9,040 bases of DNA, taken from contig DASXXM010000354.1 in the NCBI GenBank assembly GCA_036503065.1, positions 1-9,040 of the forward strand, in the 5' to 3' direction. This DNA is from DATEPR01 sp036503065 (GTDB taxonomy: Bacteria; Actinomycetota; Actinomycetes; Mycobacteriales; Pseudonocardiaceae). The notes under the pieces were generated by a model. The model ran no database searches. It was not told the DNA's origin and saw only the letters and a program-made list of their open reading frames with translations. A program made the translations under genes and the position numbers. Positions 6,654 through 9,040 of this stretch are shown piece by piece; the stretch's first letter is position 1, and the number at the start of each line of letters is the position of its first letter.

Positions 6654-7751
6654 GTGCGCCACGTGCGCCTTGGCTTCGCCTGTGCCTGGGATCCCCAGCC
6701 AGAGCCTACCTGGTCCTACACTCCGTGGCGGTTGCGTGACGCCCTGCGAACCAGGACCGAGGTGGTCGACGTCGGCATGACGTACCCCACCGCGGTGCGG
6801 CTGCCGCTGAAAGCCCTGCACGCACGGCGTGTCGACGGCCAGTGGGTGTCGATGTGGAAGCACTCCCGACCGGCCCGCGGCTACGCCCGACAAGCGTTGC
6901 TGCGCGGCCCGCAGTGTGACGTCGTCCTGCAGATCCAGGACCTGGCTGAGCTGCCAACGCCGTACCTGGTGTTGCAGGACCTCAGTTACGACGTGTTACT
7001 GGATGAAATGGACACTCACGGCCATCTCGTGCACTTCCCGTCACTGACCCGATCCGACGCACAACGCCTGGCGGAGCGGCAACATCGGATCTACGCGTCG
7101 GCCGCCGGCGTACTCGCGATGAGCCAGTGGTTCGCCGCACATCTGGTGCGGGTGTCCGGCGTGCCGGCGGAGCGGGTGCACGTGGTCCACCCCGGCGCGT
7201 CCGCGCTGGGTTCCGTCGTGTTGGGCGCGCGTTCGCGGCGGCGCCTGTTGCTGGTGGGCAAGGACTTCGCGACCAAGGCGGGTGAGCAGGTGGTCGCCGC
7301 GCTGGCGTTGTTGCGGGCGTCGGTCGATCCGTCGATCACGCTGACGGTGGTCGGCCCGAAGGTGTGGCCGATGCCCGGTTCGCCGCCGCCCGGCGTGCGT
7401 TTTCTCGGTCGGCTGCCGATTTCGCAGGTTCGCGAGCTCTACGCGTCGCACGATCTTTTCGTGATGCCGTCGCGCTTCGAGGGTTTCGGCATCGCGTTGG
7501 TCGAGGCCCTGTCACACGGCCTGCCCGCTGTCGGCCGGCGGGCGTTCGCGATGCCGGAGATCGTCCGACCGGGCGACAACGGCGACCTGGTGACCGGCGA
7601 CGACCCGGTCGAACTGGCCGACATCATCGCCCGCCTACTGTCCGACGACGCCCTGTTCGCCCGCGTGGCGGCACAGGCCGCCGGAGTACGCGAGTACTAC
7701 TCATGGGGCCGCGCCGCCGACGACGTAATCGCCGTCGCAAAGACGATCTAG
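6654..7751 (+). CDS. GT4-family glycosyltransferase (GT-B fold)
   Basis: A soluble cytoplasmic enzyme of 365 residues. The C-terminal Rossmann domain is clear: LLLVGKDFATKAG (198-210) at its start; ITLTVVGPKVWP; GVRFLGRLPISQVRELYASHDLFVMPS in outline from 247 to 273; and EGFGIALVEALSHGLP (276-291), which holds the EX7E nucleotide-sugar motif (E276, E284). The N-terminal acceptor domain (1-180) starts RLGFACAWDPQPEPTWSYTP. It probably adds one sugar of the repeat unit on the inner membrane face, which fits its position divergent from the polymerase operon. The GTG at 6654 was chosen because GTGAGAG lies 7 nt upstream. GTG 6663 and ATG 6630 are alternatives, while starts nearer 6498 would run deep into the promoter region. 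A TTA leucine codon occurs at 6996-6998, rare in such genomes. Donor and linkage are unknown. Confidence 0.85.
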   Translation: MRHVRLGFACAWDPQPEPTWSYTPWRLRDALRTRTEVVDVGMTYPTAVRLPLKALHARRVDGQWVSMWKHSRPARGYARQALLRGPQCDVVLQIQDLAELPTPYLVLQDLSYDVLLDEMDTHGHLVHFPSLTRSDAQRLAERQHRIYASAAGVLAMSQWFAAHLVRVSGVPAERVHVVHPGASALGSVVLGARSRRRLLLVGKDFATKAGEQVVAALALLRASVDPSITLTVVGPKVWPMPGSPPPGVRFLGRLPISQVRELYASHDLFVMPSRFEGFGIALVEALSHGLPAVGRRAFAMPEIVRPGDNGDLVTGDDPVELADIIARLLSDDALFARVAAQAAGVREYYSWGRAADDVIAVAKTI

Positions 7752-7872
7752 TCGACAGCGACTCGGTCAAGCTCTCCAGCTGGCCGGCGACAGGTCGACC
7801 AGACGTCTTCTTGACCGACGACCAGCATTCGACAGAACGCACGCAGCATTCCGCAGCCGGCGAACCGACCAG

Positions 7873-7922
7873 CCACAGTCGAGCGCCACAGTCGAGCGCC
7901 ACAGTCGAGCGCTACAGTCTCG
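7873..7922. repeat. 13-bp tandem repeat, 3 copies plus a degenerate fourth
   Basis: The unit CCACAGTCGAGCG occurs exactly at 7873-7885, 7886-7898 and 7899-7911. A partial, altered copy (CTACAGTCTCG) follows at 7912-7922. The perfect identity of the three copies implies recent slippage or expansion. A period of 13 is not a multiple of three, and no gene is recognised here. Confidence 0.92.
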
Positions 7923-7962
7923 AAGGCGTCTCGCGCGGTCGGGATAGCAGGCAGACAATGCG

Positions 7963-7978
7963 ACTTGCTATAGCAAGT
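7963..7978. promoter_or_regulatory. Perfect 16-bp palindrome, candidate operator
   Basis: ACTTGCTATAGCAAGT is its own reverse complement over all 16 bases. A shorter version, TGCTATAGCA, recurs at 8068-8077, and the core GCTATAGC at 8055-8062. A long spacer-free AT-centred palindrome repeated within 110 bp looks like binding sites of a dimeric HTH repressor such as the GntR type. No nearby intact regulator gene is proven to use it; the broken XRE gene is the nearest. The palindrome is seen directly and the operator role is inferred. Confidence 0.45.
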
Positions 7979-8086
7979 AGGCAATAGCATGTGGGCAATA
8001 GCAAGTACGGCTGCGTTGGCTAGCAGCTGGCTGCGCCTTGGCTGTAGCAAGTACGCTATAGCCAGCATGCTATAGCAAATAGAATC
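7964..8086. repeat. Degenerate heptamer/14-mer array (TAGCAAG, GCTATAGC)
   Basis: TAGC-starting units repeat with 14-bp spacing in two triads: 7971, 7985, 7999 and 8045, 8059, 8073. Within the triads the sequence splits into 7-bp units such as TAGCAAG, TAGGCAA and TAGCATG. TAGCAAGTA occurs at 7971, 7999 and 8045. GCTATAGC occurs three times (7967-7974, 8055-8062, 8069-8076). A 32-bp spacer (8013-8044) separates the triads. It overlaps its own imperfect duplication: GGCTGCG then TTGGC then TAGCA at 8009-8025, again at 8029-8049 with small insertions. The half-sites lie in inverted as well as direct order, so the array could bind a dimeric regulator, be a dispersed repeat family, or be neutral. 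The role is unknown. Confidence 0.8.
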
Positions 8087-8137
8087 CAGATCCTCGATTG
8101 GGCGCATGGTGAGCAGCTGAGCAGCCAATGCCGTGCA

Positions 8138-8164
8138 CCGGCCAGCAGGAAGCCGACTGGCCGG
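8138..8164. terminator. GC-rich hairpin, possible terminator of the minus-strand XRE transcript
   Basis: CCGGCCAG (8138-8145) and CTGGCCGG (8157-8164) form a perfect 8-bp stem with an 11-nt loop. It lies about 70 bp beyond the stop of the minus-strand XRE gene. There is no T tract on either strand, so it would be a tract-less hairpin of the kind common in high-GC actinobacteria. It could equally be a symmetric protein-binding site. Confidence 0.35.
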
Positions 8165-8235
8165 CAAGCTGAAGAACAGCCGCGCTATGTCGATCTTGGA
8201 AAGCGTCGATCCTTCTGGTGTGCCGCTCGGTTGAG

Positions 8236-8752
8236 TCACCGTTGCGCCGCTACCGTTCGCGAATCCTCGATGAGCGGGGTCCAGGCGGCTCGGATGTCTC
8301 GTGGGATGACAAGTTCGTCCCACAGATCGATCAGCAGCGCGCCGTCGACATAGGCCAGCAGGTCTTCAGACGCTCCTTCGCGTAGCACGATCTCGTACAC
8401 CCGTGCTCGTTGGGCACGGTCGCGCAGGTCGAACTGCCGTCCCGGAGCCGACCAGTTCAAATACACCGGCAGGACGACCTTGACAAACGCTCGGTCCAAC
8501 GGCAGTCGTGGCAGCGTGGTCGGCACCGTGAACGGTCGGCCTCGGGTGGTCACCTGGTCGACGAACGTCACGAACGGCTGGACCGTCAGCTCGAACCCGG
8601 CCTCTGCCAGCACCCGCGGTGGTCTCCAGAGTCGGCGACTTACGCCCGTGCTCGTATGCGGACAGCGTCGGACGTGAGGTGTGCGCTCGTCGGGCGAGTT
8701 CGTCCTGACTCATGCCTGCCGCGTGTCGCGCCGCTGCCAGCAGGTTCGTCAT
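8236..8752 (-). pseudogene. XRE-family helix-turn-helix regulator, frameshifted
   Basis: The gene starts at the ATG at 8752, with GGAGG 8 nt upstream. The first frame reads MTNLLAAARHAAGMSQDELA and continues into an HTH_3 domain, with RRAHTSRPTLSAYEHGRKSP as the recognition part, through about residue 46. The downstream frame, from about 8613, continues sensibly with LAEAGFELTVQPFVTFVD and ends with YVDGALLIDLWDELVIPRD and a short tail before the TGA at 8236. The two join around 8612-8620, where the sequence GCGGGTG appears to lack one CG pair compared with an in-frame GCGCGGGTG, a 2-bp deletion. Restored, the protein would be about 172 residues: HTH plus an unnamed C-terminal domain. As it stands the first frame runs on to make about 128 residues with a nonsense tail, so the protein has lost its second domain. 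A sequencing error is also possible. The gene lies 29 bp after the deacetylase stop, so it may share its transcript. Confidence 0.78.
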
Positions 8753-8781
8753 ATTCATCACCTCCACGTATCCCAGGGCAG

Positions 8782-9040
8782 CTACGAGCGGAACCAGGCG
8801 CCGCGGACCGCGTGACCGCTGGACAGGGCGTTGCCAAGGGAGGACGCGTGCAGGCCGCGTTCGGCGAGATCGGCCAGGATGCGGCGGGACAGGTCGCCCC
8901 GGTCGAACGTGGGTGCCGGGCCGTCGTCGACGCCGTCGGTGGCGTCGGCGTAGCCGTCGTGCAGGAGTAGGACGGAGCCGCGGCGGACCGTTGCGGCGCG
9001 GGCGGCGATGTCCGCTATCGGGTCGTCGTCCCAGTCGTTC
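8782..9040 (-). CDS. Polysaccharide deacetylase (CE4/NodB fold), C-terminal part
   Basis: This gene enters from the right edge, so only its last 85 codons are present and no start is visible. The fragment begins NDWDDDPIADIAARA, where the W and D residues match NodB motif 4. It continues to RRGSVLLLHDGYAD (19-32), the LxLHD motif 5 that closes the active site of CE4 deacetylases. After a D/G-rich loop, FDRGDLSRRILADLAERGLH (45-64) is the usual final helix, where the enzyme's product strand is followed by L..G. The stop TAG lies at 8784-8782. Such enzymes remove N- or O-acetyl groups from peptidoglycan, chitin or exopolysaccharide, usually outside the cell. The catalytic Asp-His-His motifs would lie off-window, so activity cannot be judged. 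It may act on the polysaccharide of this locus, but 484 bp of repeats and a broken regulator separate them. Confidence 0.82.
   Translation of the reverse strand, partial: NDWDDDPIADIAARAATVRRGSVLLLHDGYADATDGVDDGPAPTFDRGDLSRRILADLAERGLHASSLGNALSSGHAVRGAWFRS

Larger units (their letters stand above)
7752..8235. other. Non-coding intergenic region with two tandem-repeat blocks
   Basis: No credible gene is seen in these 484 bp. Open frames exist (one minus-strand frame spans most of it), but their translations are low-complexity readings of the repeats and run antisense into the XRE gene. Contents in order: a weak hairpin next to the GT4 stop (AGTCG 7750-7754 with CGACT 7759-7763); a 13-bp tandem repeat (7873-7922); a 7/14-bp periodic array with palindromes (7964-8086); and a strong GC-rich hairpin (8138-8164). 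The array section is visibly richer in A and T than the genes around it. Confidence 0.7.

Noticed and set aside
7750..7763. Terminator after the GT4 gene
   Set aside because: The stem is only 5 bp, overlaps the stop codon and has no T tract, so it is too weak to call.
7873..7922. Possible CRISPR array
   Set aside because: The 13-bp units are directly adjacent with no spacers and are too short. No cas genes are present.
7748..8323. 191-codon minus-strand open frame across the intergenic repeats
   Set aside because: Its first part overlaps the XRE coding end in another frame, and most of the rest translates the 13-mer and heptamer repeats. It has no domain and no ribosome-binding site.
8612..8620. 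Programmed frameshifting to join the two XRE halves
   Set aside because: No slippery heptamer or downstream pseudoknot is apparent, and a simple 2-bp loss in a CG run explains the break better.

Overview
The window is high-GC DNA from an actinobacterium. The DUF397 gene behind the tail of a likely XRE/DUF5753-type regulator, the GTG/TTG start codons and strong third-position GC all point to Actinobacteria, and the gene styles suggest the Pseudonocardiales. The genus cannot be fixed from the sequence alone.

Layout. Positions 1-258 (+) hold the last codons of a probable XRE regulator followed by a DUF397 gene. Positions 207-6483 form a cell-surface polysaccharide locus. A Wzx-like flippase (207-1676, -) is divergent from an exported parallel beta-helix protein (1766-2686, +). 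That gene faces a tightly packed minus-strand operon read from 6483 down to 2695: a Wzz-like chain-length/co-polymerase protein, a Wzy/O-antigen-ligase-family membrane protein, and a GT-C (PMT/ArnT-like) membrane glycosyltransferase. The spacings are 4 bp between the first two and an ATGA overlap between the last two. A GT4 glycosyltransferase (6654-7751, +) diverges from this operon across a 170-bp promoter region that carries a perfect 10-bp palindrome.

Positions 7752-8235 appear non-coding and contain two unrelated tandem-repeat blocks: three and a half copies of a 13-mer, then a degenerate array with 7/14-bp periodicity built on TAGCAAG and GCTATAGC, including a perfect 16-bp palindrome. 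Next on the minus strand is an XRE-family regulator gene broken by a frameshift (8236-8752), and then the C-terminal end of a polysaccharide deacetylase (CE4/NodB fold) that runs off the right edge (8782-9040).

How it fits together. Wzx, Wzy and Wzz homologues with a GT-C and a GT4 transferase are the parts of a Wzx/Wzy-type pathway: cytoplasmic assembly of a lipid-linked repeat, flipping, extracytoplasmic polymerisation with chain-length control, and modification outside the membrane. The beta-helix protein may cut, epimerise or bind the product. The window lacks a recognisable initiating phosphoglycosyltransferase, a BY-kinase domain and sugar-nucleotide synthesis genes, so it is probably one part of a larger locus. 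The function of the polymer is not visible. The most unusual non-gene structure is the repeat region at 7873-8086.
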